Shown here one piece after another: positions 55,431-63,987 of a DNA stretch of 64,000 nucleotides (positions are counted from its first letter, which is position 1; every line of letters begins with the position of its first letter). The DNA comes from a virus. Position numbers and translations under genes: made by a program. The stretch is from the IMG/VR virus record IMGVR_UViG_3300027779_000011, positions 94,717 through 158,716 of that record; one strand, written 5' to 3'. The notes beneath the pieces are model-generated. The model had not been told where the DNA came from. It did not search any database and saw only the letters and a list, made by a program, of their open reading frames with translations.

Positions 55431-58400
55431 ATGAAGGTCAACACGAGCAGGTCGTCTGAAATATTTGACGAGTTTATAAAAAATTACTCTACATATAAAA
55501 GCGGTGTTGATACCGGAACAAAGTCTAGAATATCAAAGATAGCGGGTAGTTCGAGAATTATAAAAATCGCATCGTTAAGAGCCGGAGTGCAGCTTGCTTC
55601 TGGAGTGGCCGACGCTGGCGGGACGATTGCTATTGCAGGAAAGGTTATAGGTAATCTTGCAGATGTCGTAAAGCACGTAGATGTCCTTCCAATCGGCGTT
55701 TGGGCCAAAGCGGTTGGGGCGGCTGACAATCTTCCCTCTATTATGTCAAGGCTTAGGGCCGGGGCTGTAATAGATGCCTCGTCTGAGGGTGCTGGTGAAT
55801 TGGCCAAGCTTTCATCAATGGTATCAAAATTTGATCAAGTTGCCACTAACGCTATAAAGAATAGTGATGAAATGATTAACTTTAGAAAAACTTCATCGGC
55901 AGCATTTCCCGGTGGAAAAAACACATGGGTAGGTGACTTAGAAACTGCAATTACAAGAGTGTACATTCAGGGAACGATAGATGCGGTTGGAACTGGAAAA
56001 TCCGCTTCAAAGATAATGGAAGATAGCATTACAGAGGTAATAAGAAATGGTGGTGCAAATTTTAGGTACGAACTTCCAGGTAGCATAGCAGGGTGGAAAA
56101 ATATTGCCTCCAGGCAACCAGAGTTTATAGACGCAGTAGAAGGAATGGTTAAGGGAACGGCCAGGGTTGAGCCAGATGAGCTTGCGGGAATGTATAGGCG
56201 TGCTGGAAGTGCTCGAAAAGGCGGCGAAGGTGGCGCAGACCTCAGGCAAGGTGGAGCAAGGGAGCTCACCAGGGGTGAGGGTGGAATAGAAACTGGTGTA
56301 GCGAGGTATACTGACGAAGCAGGAGATGCGGGAGCTGGTGCCGCCAAAGGTACGGATGATGTGGATATACGAGATCCTGGTGTGCCGTCCCGAGTAGATA
56401 ATCCTCAGCAGATAGACCAATTGGGTGCAACTACTGCGAAAAATGCAGAAGATATCGCCGCAATAAGTCGATTCAACGAGACGATGCGGGGCCAGGTTGG
56501 CCAAAGCATGAACCTTGAACAAGTAATGGCGCTATTCCAGGATATGAGCAGGACTCAGCAGGAAACGGTACGCGAAATGGCGCGGTCCATGGGAAGTCAG
56601 AGCGTAACTGTAAAGCAGATTAACCAACAAAGCGTTGATGGGGCAGTGACAGGAGCGGGAAGAAAAGCTTCTGCCCGGGCCAGAGAGACTTCCCGTAAGG
56701 CTTCTGATGGGATACCGAGAAGAAAGCAGAGGCTCAGACAGGCTCAGGCAGGCGGAAATCAAGCTGATATTACAAGACTTCAGGATGAGATAAGGCGTCT
56801 TGAAGAGATAACAAGAAGGTCGAACGCCGGAACGCAGGCGGTCAAAGAGACTGCAGGCTGGAAAGCATTAATTCCTGGATCGGCAGCTACCGCATGGAAG
56901 TGGGGTAAAAGAATTTTAGTTGGCGGTGTTCTCATCGGGGCAGGATATCTTTTATACCAGTGGCTGACCGGACCAGATGGGGATGAGGCATTTCTAAGAG
57001 TTAAGAATGCGACAATTCAGCCACAACTGATAGAAGATCCGGCGGGCAGGCTAGTCCCCGTTGTTGAGGCGGCAATTACAGCGCTTAGGGCTGTGGAGTT
57101 CACTCCTGCCAGCGTTTCAGATGCAAGGACTGGCGCCTATATAGAGTTTTTACAAAATACACTTTTGCCAGCCGTATCTTCAGTTGCTCAGGATGGTAGA
57201 AACTTTGCTCTCCCAGAGGGAAATGAGAACGGCCTTATAATAACAGGTCAGGCAACTTCAAACACTGAAGCTCAACATCTTGCGATGCAGCCGGCAGGTT
57301 CTTTCGAGCCGGATGTTGTCTCTGGGGATGAGGCTGATTTTATTGCCGCAGAAGATGCAGTTGAGAATCTTAAAAATGAGTTGCAAAGATTCAGCGAATC
57401 TGTGTCGAAAACTCTTACTGACGGAATGCAGGCTCAGGCAGGAGATAATGCAAACCTGGGAAACCGCGACTGGAATCCTCGTGGAGGTGGTGGCCAAGTT
57501 GGAAGTGGTGGCGCTAGCGGCGTCGGCGGAGCACCCGGCCAGAGAGGTCAGCAGGGTGGTGGCTCGGGACTGGAAGGCCGAAGAGATCCGGGTGGTCGTG
57601 GTGATTTAAGAAGAAATGAAATTGCTTTAGAAATGGATCTATGGGGAGAAACGTGGAGAGTTGTTCTTCCCGCAAGATCTAGAAGAATTGGCGGACAAAG
57701 AGTTAGTACTCTTAGATCTGATATAGCGGAAAAGCTTGGCGATCCGCCACCAGATGGCACAAGGCCTGGTCCAATATATAGGGCTTTGAATACCGCCATT
57801 GGAAAAGAATATGTTGGGCTTGGTGAAAATAATGATCCACAAATTGGCGGCGGCCATAGTGATTGGTCAAATATAATGCAGTCAGACCAGGTCAGGCTGA
57901 ATGATGCTACTGGAGCTAGAATATCATTAGCGATACAAAGAATGGCCAGATACAATATAGATTCTGTAAAAGAGCTAAGAAAAGATTTACTAGAAGACAG
58001 CAAAGACCGCCTTGGCGAGGGGCTTTTCAATACTTCTCCAGCCTATAGGGATGAGAAGAGGTCTCTTAGGGCTCCAACTAGAGAGAGCCGAAGGCAGGAG
58101 CGGAAAGACAGAAAGAGGCGCAGAAGGGAGTCAAGAAGAAGGGCCGGCCTTGATATAGGCGGTCTTCATAAGGTCTCAAGTAAAAAATCCTTATATGAAT
58201 CTACTAATATAGATGATTTAATCGAAACAAGGATTCAATATAATATGAGTTTCAATAAAAAAGCAGACAAATATTCTAATGAATATTTTAGAGATGCCGT
58301 TAAGGGTCTTAATGACAGTTCTGTAAAGACTTATTATGCAGGGTTTAAAGACATGTATAATGAGAGGCCTGAGAAAAGGCCAAAGGATACAAATTCCTTA

Positions 58401-58700
58401 TATATGATTGGTGATGAAACTGGTTCAGAGTTAGTTCAAAGGGCCCACCCGAAGTCCATTGTTGTCTCAGACGCAATGGGAAATGGTGGCCTGGTAGAAA
58501 ATCTCTTGGAGCAACACCGTCACGGAGAAGAGGTGGCTTTCAGCACTCCAACCGGGAATTATAGATCAAAGCATGCCTATGTTTTAGAAGAGCTCAAGGG
58601 CTTGGCTAAGATGGCAAGATCAGAGAATAATGCGGAAGCGTTTGAAATGATCAAAGGTGCTATGGTTGAAATCGTGTCTTTAAACCCAAAGTTAGTTTAA
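55431..58700 (+). CDS. Large virion-module protein with membrane segment and C-terminal helix motif
   Basis: 1089 aa, Ala/Gly/Arg-rich. A coiled coil (QADITRLQDEIRRLEEITRRS) precedes a likely membrane segment near residues 492-510 (LVGGVLIGAGYLLYQWL). A glycine-rich stretch near ~680-710 is followed by a basic region (RQERKDRKRRRRESRRRAGL). Residues 1058-1077 (LAKMARSENNAEAFEMIKGA) are a variant of the shared motif, 12 residues from the end. It might be an ejected or internal head protein. The membrane-plus-basic layout also fits a tape-measure type, but its place before the capsid genes argues against that. Confidence 0.6.
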   Translation: MKVNTSRSSEIFDEFIKNYSTYKSGVDTGTKSRISKIAGSSRIIKIASLRAGVQLASGVADAGGTIAIAGKVIGNLADVVKHVDVLPIGVWAKAVGAADNLPSIMSRLRAGAVIDASSEGAGELAKLSSMVSKFDQVATNAIKNSDEMINFRKTSSAAFPGGKNTWVGDLETAITRVYIQGTIDAVGTGKSASKIMEDSITEVIRNGGANFRYELPGSIAGWKNIASRQPEFIDAVEGMVKGTARVEPDELAGMYRRAGSARKGGEGGADLRQGGARELTRGEGGIETGVARYTDEAGDAGAGAAKGTDDVDIRDPGVPSRVDNPQQIDQLGATTAKNAEDIAAISRFNETMRGQVGQSMNLEQVMALFQDMSRTQQETVREMARSMGSQSVTVKQINQQSVDGAVTGAGRKASARARETSRKASDGIPRRKQRLRQAQAGGNQADITRLQDEIRRLEEITRRSNAGTQAVKETAGWKALIPGSAATAWKWGKRILVGGVLIGAGYLLYQWLTGPDGDEAFLRVKNATIQPQLIEDPAGRLVPVVEAAITALRAVEFTPASVSDARTGAYIEFLQNTLLPAVSSVAQDGRNFALPEGNENGLIITGQATSNTEAQHLAMQPAGSFEPDVVSGDEADFIAAEDAVENLKNELQRFSESVSKTLTDGMQAQAGDNANLGNRDWNPRGGGGQVGSGGASGVGGAPGQRGQQGGGSGLEGRRDPGGRGDLRRNEIALEMDLWGETWRVVLPARSRRIGGQRVSTLRSDIAEKLGDPPPDGTRPGPIYRALNTAIGKEYVGLGENNDPQIGGGHSDWSNIMQSDQVRLNDATGARISLAIQRMARYNIDSVKELRKDLLEDSKDRLGEGLFNTSPAYRDEKRSLRAPTRESRRQERKDRKRRRRESRRRAGLDIGGLHKVSSKKSLYESTNIDDLIETRIQYNMSFNKKADKYSNEYFRDAVKGLNDSSVKTYYAGFKDMYNERPEKRPKDTNSLYMIGDETGSELVQRAHPKSIVVSDAMGNGGLVENLLEQHRHGEEVAFSTPTGNYRSKHAYVLEELKGLAKMARSENNAEAFEMIKGAMVEIVSLNPKLV

Positions 58701-58778
58701 AATAAGTTTTTGACTTATAAAATATTAATTCAATAGTTGGATTAATATAATTAAATTTTTATTAAGGAGAATAATAAA

Positions 58779-59570
58779 ATGGCTCTCAAAATTTTACAAC
58801 CAGGGTATGTACCCTTGGGCCAGTTTGATCTGAAGGTAAGCTCAACCGTTTTAGGTGGCGAATGTGTGGTTTTATCACAGTCGACTTCTGATGGTGGAGC
58901 AAAGGACACGGAGCAGTATATGAATACTGGTTCTACCGAACGCCCAATGTTTGAACTTGGTGGACCTCATGGCATACCCATTGATTCCGCTGGTGGAAGT
59001 GCCCAACCGGTAGTCCCAGGATCTGCTGCTCAACTATGGAAAAGCCGGTTGCAGGCAAATTCTACAACTGGTGGTGGATATGTTTCGCTTTTCGGCTTGG
59101 CCGATGACGGAACATCTGGGTATGGTACCCTTTTCGGTGAACTAATTGGTGGAAACGTAGGTCGGGCGACCTCAGTTTCTGGCGCTACTGTCATTGGACC
59201 GGCGACACACCTTGCATCTGGAAAGGTGACTGTCTGGACACAGCAAGGTCTTTATGGCGTTGCTGGCGCACCAGCAAACTACATTGATGGTGGTGCTTGT
59301 GTTCCAAACGAGCTCTTGTACGGTGTTGGTGGTGATGAACTCACCCCCGGCTACCTCGTATCGGAAGCCAACGATGCTGCAACTTACGACGCCTATGGGC
59401 AAGGCGGCGGCGTTGCTATCTTTGTAGGATTAATGACAGATTCGTCATTAGTTCGCACTTCAACCCTTTTAGCTACAGGCACAGCGACAACTGACGAAGA
59501 ATATGCTGCAGTATACCTACTCGGACCATCTGCACCAGGTACTATCTTCCCAGCTATCTCTGGCGGCTAA
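58779..59570 (+). CDS. Head decoration-like / capsid-associated protein
   Basis: 263 aa with a strong AAGGAG before ATG. Gly/Ser/Thr/Ala-rich and beta-rich with few Lys/Arg, typical of a capsid surface or decoration protein. It sits directly before the major capsid gene and shares its ribosome-site strength. Arginine codons include CGC, CGG and CGT, unlike most genes here, in line with high expression. No specific family is identified. Confidence 0.6.
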   Translation: MALKILQPGYVPLGQFDLKVSSTVLGGECVVLSQSTSDGGAKDTEQYMNTGSTERPMFELGGPHGIPIDSAGGSAQPVVPGSAAQLWKSRLQANSTTGGGYVSLFGLADDGTSGYGTLFGELIGGNVGRATSVSGATVIGPATHLASGKVTVWTQQGLYGVAGAPANYIDGGACVPNELLYGVGGDELTPGYLVSEANDAATYDAYGQGGGVAIFVGLMTDSSLVRTSTLLATGTATTDEEYAAVYLLGPSAPGTIFPAISGG

Positions 59571-59597
59571 TCTTTAACATTAATAGGAGAAAAAAAA

Positions 59598-60644
59598 ATG
59601 TCTAATATGTTTAATACACATGGTGAACTAAATGCCTCTAATGTAAAAGAGGCGCTAACGCAGATTGTAAAATATGCTGCTGTAATTGAAGATTTAGGTT
59701 CTGCGAATGATTCCGCATCCGCTGCTCCATCATTAACTGATGGTCAGAGAGATGAGATGATTAAGCAGGCTCTAATGACACAGGAAGGTAAGATTGCCCT
59801 CGGTCAGGCCATGGCTAACCCAATTCGTAAGAACTTGGATTACCAGGGTGTTGGTCGTAAGGCTCTAGTTGTCGATCCCCTTCCTCAGGGCGCTCTGCCC
59901 ATCTATGACCGAGATATTGATGTCGGCGCAGTTGTTGTTTCCAGCAACGGTTCCGCCCCAGAATCTCGTGTCTTTGGTGACCGCGTGACCGTTCCTGAGT
60001 TTGAGATTGTTTCCAACCCAACCGTTCGTATTGCTGAAGTTAAGCGTCGTCGATTCAATGTCGTCGATCGTGCTCAGCAAAAGGCTAGGCAGGAAATTCA
60101 GGCTCAAGAGGATGCTAACGTCTTTGCCGCTCTAGATTTTGCTGGTGACAGCTCTTCTGGTGGTGGTACAAACGCCAAGCAGACCAACCTGGACAACTAT
60201 AGCGCAGCAGCCACTGGACCTCACGGACCAGATGGTGAGCTTTCCAAGCATGGAATGCTTACGCTTAAGAGACTCATTGATCGTTGGGACTTAGTAACTT
60301 CTAAGTACTTCCTCAACATTAATGAGTTTACCGACATTCTCAATTGGGAGTCTGCCGGTGCTGGTGGTCACTCTTCAGTAGACCCTGTAACTCAGAGAGA
60401 ACTTCTTCAGACTGGTCTTTATGGTCACATCTTTGGCGCCGACATTGTCGTTTCCAAGGTTGTTCCTGCCGGACAAGCTTTTGCAGTTGCTGATCCTGAG
60501 TTCGTTGGTGTTATGCCCGTAAGGCAGGACATCGAGGTTCTTCCCGCTGATGAGCCCAAGCAGCTTAAGCTTGGTTGGGTTGTTAGTGAGATTGTTGGTA
60601 TTGGTATTGTCAACACCCGTGGTGTTGCTACAGGTACTGTGTAA
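59598..60644 (+). CDS. Major capsid protein (HK97-like)
   Basis: 348 aa with AGGAG before ATG. Features fit an HK97-fold capsid: a helical N-arm, then ANPIRKNLDYQGVGRK, a spine/A-domain region with YDRDIDVGAVVV and VKRRRFNVVDRAQQKARQE, a P-domain helix (MLTLKRLIDRWDLV), and C-terminal beta-rich segments with DIVVSKVV and LGWVVSEIVGIGIVN. Arginine is mostly CGN (12 of 17 by eye, mainly CGT), whereas neighbouring genes use AGA/AGG, consistent with very high expression. It builds the icosahedral shell and is followed by a terminator. Confidence 0.87.
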   Translation: MSNMFNTHGELNASNVKEALTQIVKYAAVIEDLGSANDSASAAPSLTDGQRDEMIKQALMTQEGKIALGQAMANPIRKNLDYQGVGRKALVVDPLPQGALPIYDRDIDVGAVVVSSNGSAPESRVFGDRVTVPEFEIVSNPTVRIAEVKRRRFNVVDRAQQKARQEIQAQEDANVFAALDFAGDSSSGGGTNAKQTNLDNYSAAATGPHGPDGELSKHGMLTLKRLIDRWDLVTSKYFLNINEFTDILNWESAGAGGHSSVDPVTQRELLQTGLYGHIFGADIVVSKVVPAGQAFAVADPEFVGVMPVRQDIEVLPADEPKQLKLGWVVSEIVGIGIVNTRGVATGTV

Positions 60645-60671
60645 TCTTTCTAATAAACTAGAAATAAAACT

Positions 60672-60706
60672 CACCTCGTCAGTTTGTTCTGGCGGGGTGT
60701 TTTTTT
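60672..60706 (+). terminator. Intrinsic terminator after major capsid gene
   Basis: CACCTCGTCAG (60672-60682) pairs with CTGGCGGGGTG (60689-60699) using two G-U pairs, with a 6-base loop and a run of seven T afterwards. It closes the capsid unit. Confidence 0.88.
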
Positions 60707-60731
60707 ATTAATTTTAAGTAATATTATATAT

Positions 60732-61238
60732 ATGACTCCAAATCAATTAAAATCAAGACAAAAGTTCATAAAAGCCACACCTTTGGCGGATAGGGCTAGT
60801 TGTAGAAATACAAGCAGAAGGGAGAAAAACCACATAGAGGAGGAGGAGTCTCATAGTGAAACTTTTGATACATTTTTTGAATATGAGGAAGAGCTGTCTC
60901 AGCTAAAACCATCTAATTTGCAATCTGATTTTGACCCTGATGAGCCAAACTCATACGGGTTTATAGAGATGGAAACTAGTGATGAAGACAGCATAATCAT
61001 AGAAAGCATTGCTATAAAAATGGAAGAATCAGAAGATATAAAAACTAATAAAAACTCATACATGGTTATGGAAGAGGATTCCGGCAAAGCTGATAATTAT
61101 ATGGATGTCAAGGGATTTGACTTTATACAATGTGAGTATATGAAGAAAGATGGAAATAGGTGTAAAAGACAGGCTCCAAATGGTTTTAAAATATGTTCAA
61201 TACACAAAAAGATGATTGAAAAAAGCTCAAATAACTGA
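60732..61238 (+). CDS. Protein with C-terminal CCCH-type zinc finger
   Basis: 168 aa from ATG 60732; an upstream in-frame TTG lies inside the terminator and is rejected. The middle is acidic and Ser-rich. The C-terminus has CEYMKKDGNRCKRQAP, then CSIHKK, a Cys-Cys-Cys-His layout of a small zinc domain (DUF5763-like). An AT-rich region with a possible -10 (TATTAT) precedes it. Confidence 0.6.
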   Translation: MTPNQLKSRQKFIKATPLADRASCRNTSRREKNHIEEEESHSETFDTFFEYEEELSQLKPSNLQSDFDPDEPNSYGFIEMETSDEDSIIIESIAIKMEESEDIKTNKNSYMVMEEDSGKADNYMDVKGFDFIQCEYMKKDGNRCKRQAPNGFKICSIHKKMIEKSSNN

Positions 61239-61241
61239 ATT

Positions 61242-61520
61242 ATGGCAAGAAGAAAAAAGAAAAAAGATAAGGAAGAGGGTGAGCTAAGCCTAAAGTCTAG
61301 GCTGTTTAAAAAAAGAATATGGACGCTAGAGTTTATGCGCATCAAGGCGGAGTCCACTATAAAAGAATGTGAGAGCTTAATTAAAAAGATAGACTCAGAT
61401 GGTATAGACGCATATTATAGCGAAAACAGCGATATACTAAGGCATGCTACAGATATATGGAAGGGGTGCTTGAGGTCTGCCGAATTTAGAAAAATAAGCG
61501 AAGATATGGAAAGAGAGTAG
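61242..61520 (+). CDS. Small basic helical protein of unknown function
   Basis: 92 aa starting a few bases after the previous stop. The N-terminus is very basic (MARRKKKKDKEEGE), possibly nucleic-acid binding; the rest is helical. No family is recognised. Confidence 0.55.
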   Translation: MARRKKKKDKEEGELSLKSRLFKKRIWTLEFMRIKAESTIKECESLIKKIDSDGIDAYYSENSDILRHATDIWKGCLRSAEFRKISEDMERE

Positions 61521-61589
61521 TTCTATTATTATATTTAGATGTAAATAGAAATCGCATATTGTATTAAGAGTTAAGTTCATAACGCAAAA

Positions 61590-61841
61590 ATGAACCAACA
61601 CAGGATAATAAAATTAATGAAAGAATTTAAAACATCGGATTTGGGGCTTGCGGCGTTTATGGTCATGAGAAGTCTTCAGCTGGTAAGTGCCGATAGGCTC
61701 GATAGCGGAAGGTTCGAGTTTGTTTTAAACGATCCTGAAGAAAAGTCAAAAGCCCTATCGATAGAATATGTTAGCAGTGAGTTTTGTCAGTTTGACAACC
61801 AAGTTAGAACATTGAAAAAATTATTATACAGTTCTAAGTAA
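61590..61841 (+). CDS. DUF5659-like small protein
   Basis: 83 aa. The sequence TSDLGLAAFMVMRSLQL ... RFEFVLNDPEEKSKALSIEYVSS ... VRTLKKLLYSS fits the short DUF5659-type layout of phage and bacterial proteins. Its function is unknown. A 69-base gap with no clear ribosome site precedes it. Confidence 0.6.
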   Translation: MNQHRIIKLMKEFKTSDLGLAAFMVMRSLQLVSADRLDSGRFEFVLNDPEEKSKALSIEYVSSEFCQFDNQVRTLKKLLYSSK

Positions 61842-61863
61842 AAATCTACTAATAATTACTTGG

Positions 61864-61958
61864 TAACTTGAATAAGTTATAGTTTTGTTTTTTCTAATTT
61901 AGTTATGTTTGCATAAACTTAAGTTATGTTTATATTTTGTTTCTAGTGAGTTACGTTT
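61864..61958 (+). promoter_or_regulatory. Repeat-rich leader before fibre-like gene
   Basis: A 164-base gap carries four related copies of AGTTAT(A)GTTT at about 61875, 61901, 61922 and 61949, roughly 21-27 bases apart. It also has two palindromes, TAACTT-GAAT-AAGTTA (61864-61879) and AACTTAAGTT (61916-61925). The gap likely holds a promoter with operator-like repeats for the fibre gene. Confidence 0.5.
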
Positions 61959-62005
61959 TAATTTTTCAATATAAATTAAACATTTTTTAAAAAGGAAACA
62001 AGAAA

Positions 62006-63922
62006 ATGGCTACAACAAAAACAGATATACCGTTACATATGTTAGCGGTAACCTCCGGTGCGACATTAGCGTCCAAGACCGGAGCTCCAATGTTCGAATT
62101 TGACGTTCCAGTAGGCGCAACGTCTGCCGGAAATACGGCTCACTTCGAATTTGAACCATCGGCAAGTGCTGCCGCACCAGTTGAGATAGCGGCAAAGGGT
62201 GCTTTCGATAATACTTCAATTGCATTTGCGCCAAAAGGAACTGGCGAAGTTAGAATTATTGGTAACTCCACATCTGCTGGTGGTATCAGGTTTTATGAAG
62301 ATACAGATAACGGTGCCAACTTTACGGGACTTAGAGCTCCAATACTTGCTGGAAACTATACACTGACTCTTCCAAAATCTGCTGGTACTGCTGGATATGC
62401 GCTCACCCTTGGTGCTGACGTTACTGATCCGCTTCAGTGGAAGGAAGCCTTGACCGATGGAGGAGCTTTTGGTAGTCTTACTCTGACTGACTCAGCAGGA
62501 GCCCTTCAGATTGATGTCGCAACTGGTGATGCATCTATTATCTTTGATAATGCAGGTACAGACAGATGGGTCATTGGTGCTGCTAGTTCTGGAAATATCT
62601 TCAGAATCAACAAAGCAAATTCTTCCGGCGTAGCCCTCTCTGCAGCGTTCATGTTCCAGTTGACTACCTCGGGTGCTGCACACGTTCAAAAATCACTTCA
62701 TGTTGGAGGAAACTCATCGGGTTCTGCTCAGGGAACTGCATCGCTAGTCGCAGCAACTGCCGCTTCTGCTGCGTTCTTGCGATTAGCTGAGGACACAGAT
62801 GATGGTTCTCACTTTGGAACCATTAAGCCTATTGCTTTGGGTGCTAATAGATTCTATTCGCTTCCAGATGCAACCGGTACATTCATAGTTGGCTCTGCTG
62901 CTAACAAGCTTCCGAAGGATGCGATTGCTGTAAACTTTACTTTGGATCAAATATCGGCAGCTGGAGATGTCAATATGTTGTTTGCACAAACTGGAAATGT
63001 TAGATTCTCAGTGGGTCTTGATGATTCTGATGGGGATATCTTCAAAATTCACTCTGGTACTACACTAGCTAACGATTCGGACTTCGAAATTGATTTTAGT
63101 GGAAATGTTGAAATTAAAAACGGAAACCTTACGGTTGCTGAAGATATTATCGTAACTAAGAAGATAAGAGCTGCCGGACTTAGTGCTGCTGGAATTACAG
63201 CCACTGCAACCGATTCTACTGCTGGGTTTATCACACTCAATGAAGATACTGATAATGGAGTTCATGTTATGAAGCTAAGTGGTCCAAGATTACTTGGTGC
63301 CGACCAGACGTGTACTCTTCCAAACACAGGTGGAGATGTTCTAACATCCACAAGTATGATTTGGGGCGACTTGACGGCGACTACACCAGATGGACTGAAT
63401 GGTGAAATGATATTCGGTAAACAGGCTAGCATAAATGGTGCCGGAATGTTGTTCAGAAATGGTGCGGTAGCTCTTACGACTCCTGGTGGTCAGCATGTCG
63501 TATCACAGGTTACCTCTGCTGCTGCAGGCTCTGCTACTGGAATTTGCCTTGCTAACTCGGCTGGTCTATGGCTTGCCTATGGCGAAGTAAATGCTCCATC
63601 AACTGTTGATAATTATTATAATGGATGGCAGATCAGAATTGTAGAAGGAACGGGACGTGGTGAACAAACAACAATCTCTGACTATACTGGCGCAACGCTT
63701 CAGGCTTCAGTTAGCCCAGTCTGGACTAGCGCCGGAGTTATTCCTGACGCAACCTCTGTATACGTTCTGATTCAGAATGATTACACCTTTATTGCCAAGC
63801 ATAATGGATCAACTACCGGTACGGCAGTTGCATACTTTGCGAAGGATAATCAAGGAGATCTTCCTCAGGCTGGAGACGTAATCTATGCTTGCTATTCAAG
63901 GCTTGCTTCGTCTGTAGCATAG
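62006..63922 (+). CDS. Tail-fibre/receptor-like structural protein with EDTDNG repeats
   Basis: 638 aa with AAAAGGAAACAAG before ATG. Ala/Gly/Thr/Ser-rich and beta-structured. Three modules carry EDTDNG or EDTDDG followed by a leucine-rich strand and a proline turn: IRFYEDTDNGAN...LTLPKSAG, FLRLAEDTDDGSH...SLPDATG and ITLNEDTDNGVH...TLPNTGG. This repeat is common in phage fibre proteins. The C-terminal ~200 residues are a different beta domain, perhaps receptor-binding. A terminator follows. Confidence 0.72.
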   Translation: MATTKTDIPLHMLAVTSGATLASKTGAPMFEFDVPVGATSAGNTAHFEFEPSASAAAPVEIAAKGAFDNTSIAFAPKGTGEVRIIGNSTSAGGIRFYEDTDNGANFTGLRAPILAGNYTLTLPKSAGTAGYALTLGADVTDPLQWKEALTDGGAFGSLTLTDSAGALQIDVATGDASIIFDNAGTDRWVIGAASSGNIFRINKANSSGVALSAAFMFQLTTSGAAHVQKSLHVGGNSSGSAQGTASLVAATAASAAFLRLAEDTDDGSHFGTIKPIALGANRFYSLPDATGTFIVGSAANKLPKDAIAVNFTLDQISAAGDVNMLFAQTGNVRFSVGLDDSDGDIFKIHSGTTLANDSDFEIDFSGNVEIKNGNLTVAEDIIVTKKIRAAGLSAAGITATATDSTAGFITLNEDTDNGVHVMKLSGPRLLGADQTCTLPNTGGDVLTSTSMIWGDLTATTPDGLNGEMIFGKQASINGAGMLFRNGAVALTTPGGQHVVSQVTSAAAGSATGICLANSAGLWLAYGEVNAPSTVDNYYNGWQIRIVEGTGRGEQTTISDYTGATLQASVSPVWTSAGVIPDATSVYVLIQNDYTFIAKHNGSTTGTAVAYFAKDNQGDLPQAGDVIYACYSRLASSVA

Positions 63923-63963
63923 TGTTGCTTAGAGCTGTATTTAAAGTTTAGTGGTGTATTATT

Positions 63964-63987
63964 GGGGGGAGGGATTTCCCTCCCCCC
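63964..63987 (+). terminator. Intrinsic terminator-like hairpin
   Basis: GGGGGGAGGGA (63964-63974) pairs perfectly with TCCCTCCCCCC (63977-63987) with a 2-base loop. The following ATGTTTCTGTT is only moderately T-rich, so termination strength is uncertain. It follows the fibre-like gene. Confidence 0.7.

Noticed and set aside
55431-58700. Tape-measure protein call for the 1089-aa gene
   Set aside because: It has a membrane segment and a coiled coil but sits before the capsid genes with no tail genes nearby; left unassigned.
60684-60731. In-frame TTG start upstream of the zinc-finger gene
   Set aside because: It lies inside the capsid-gene terminator and has no ribosome site; ATG 60732 is used.
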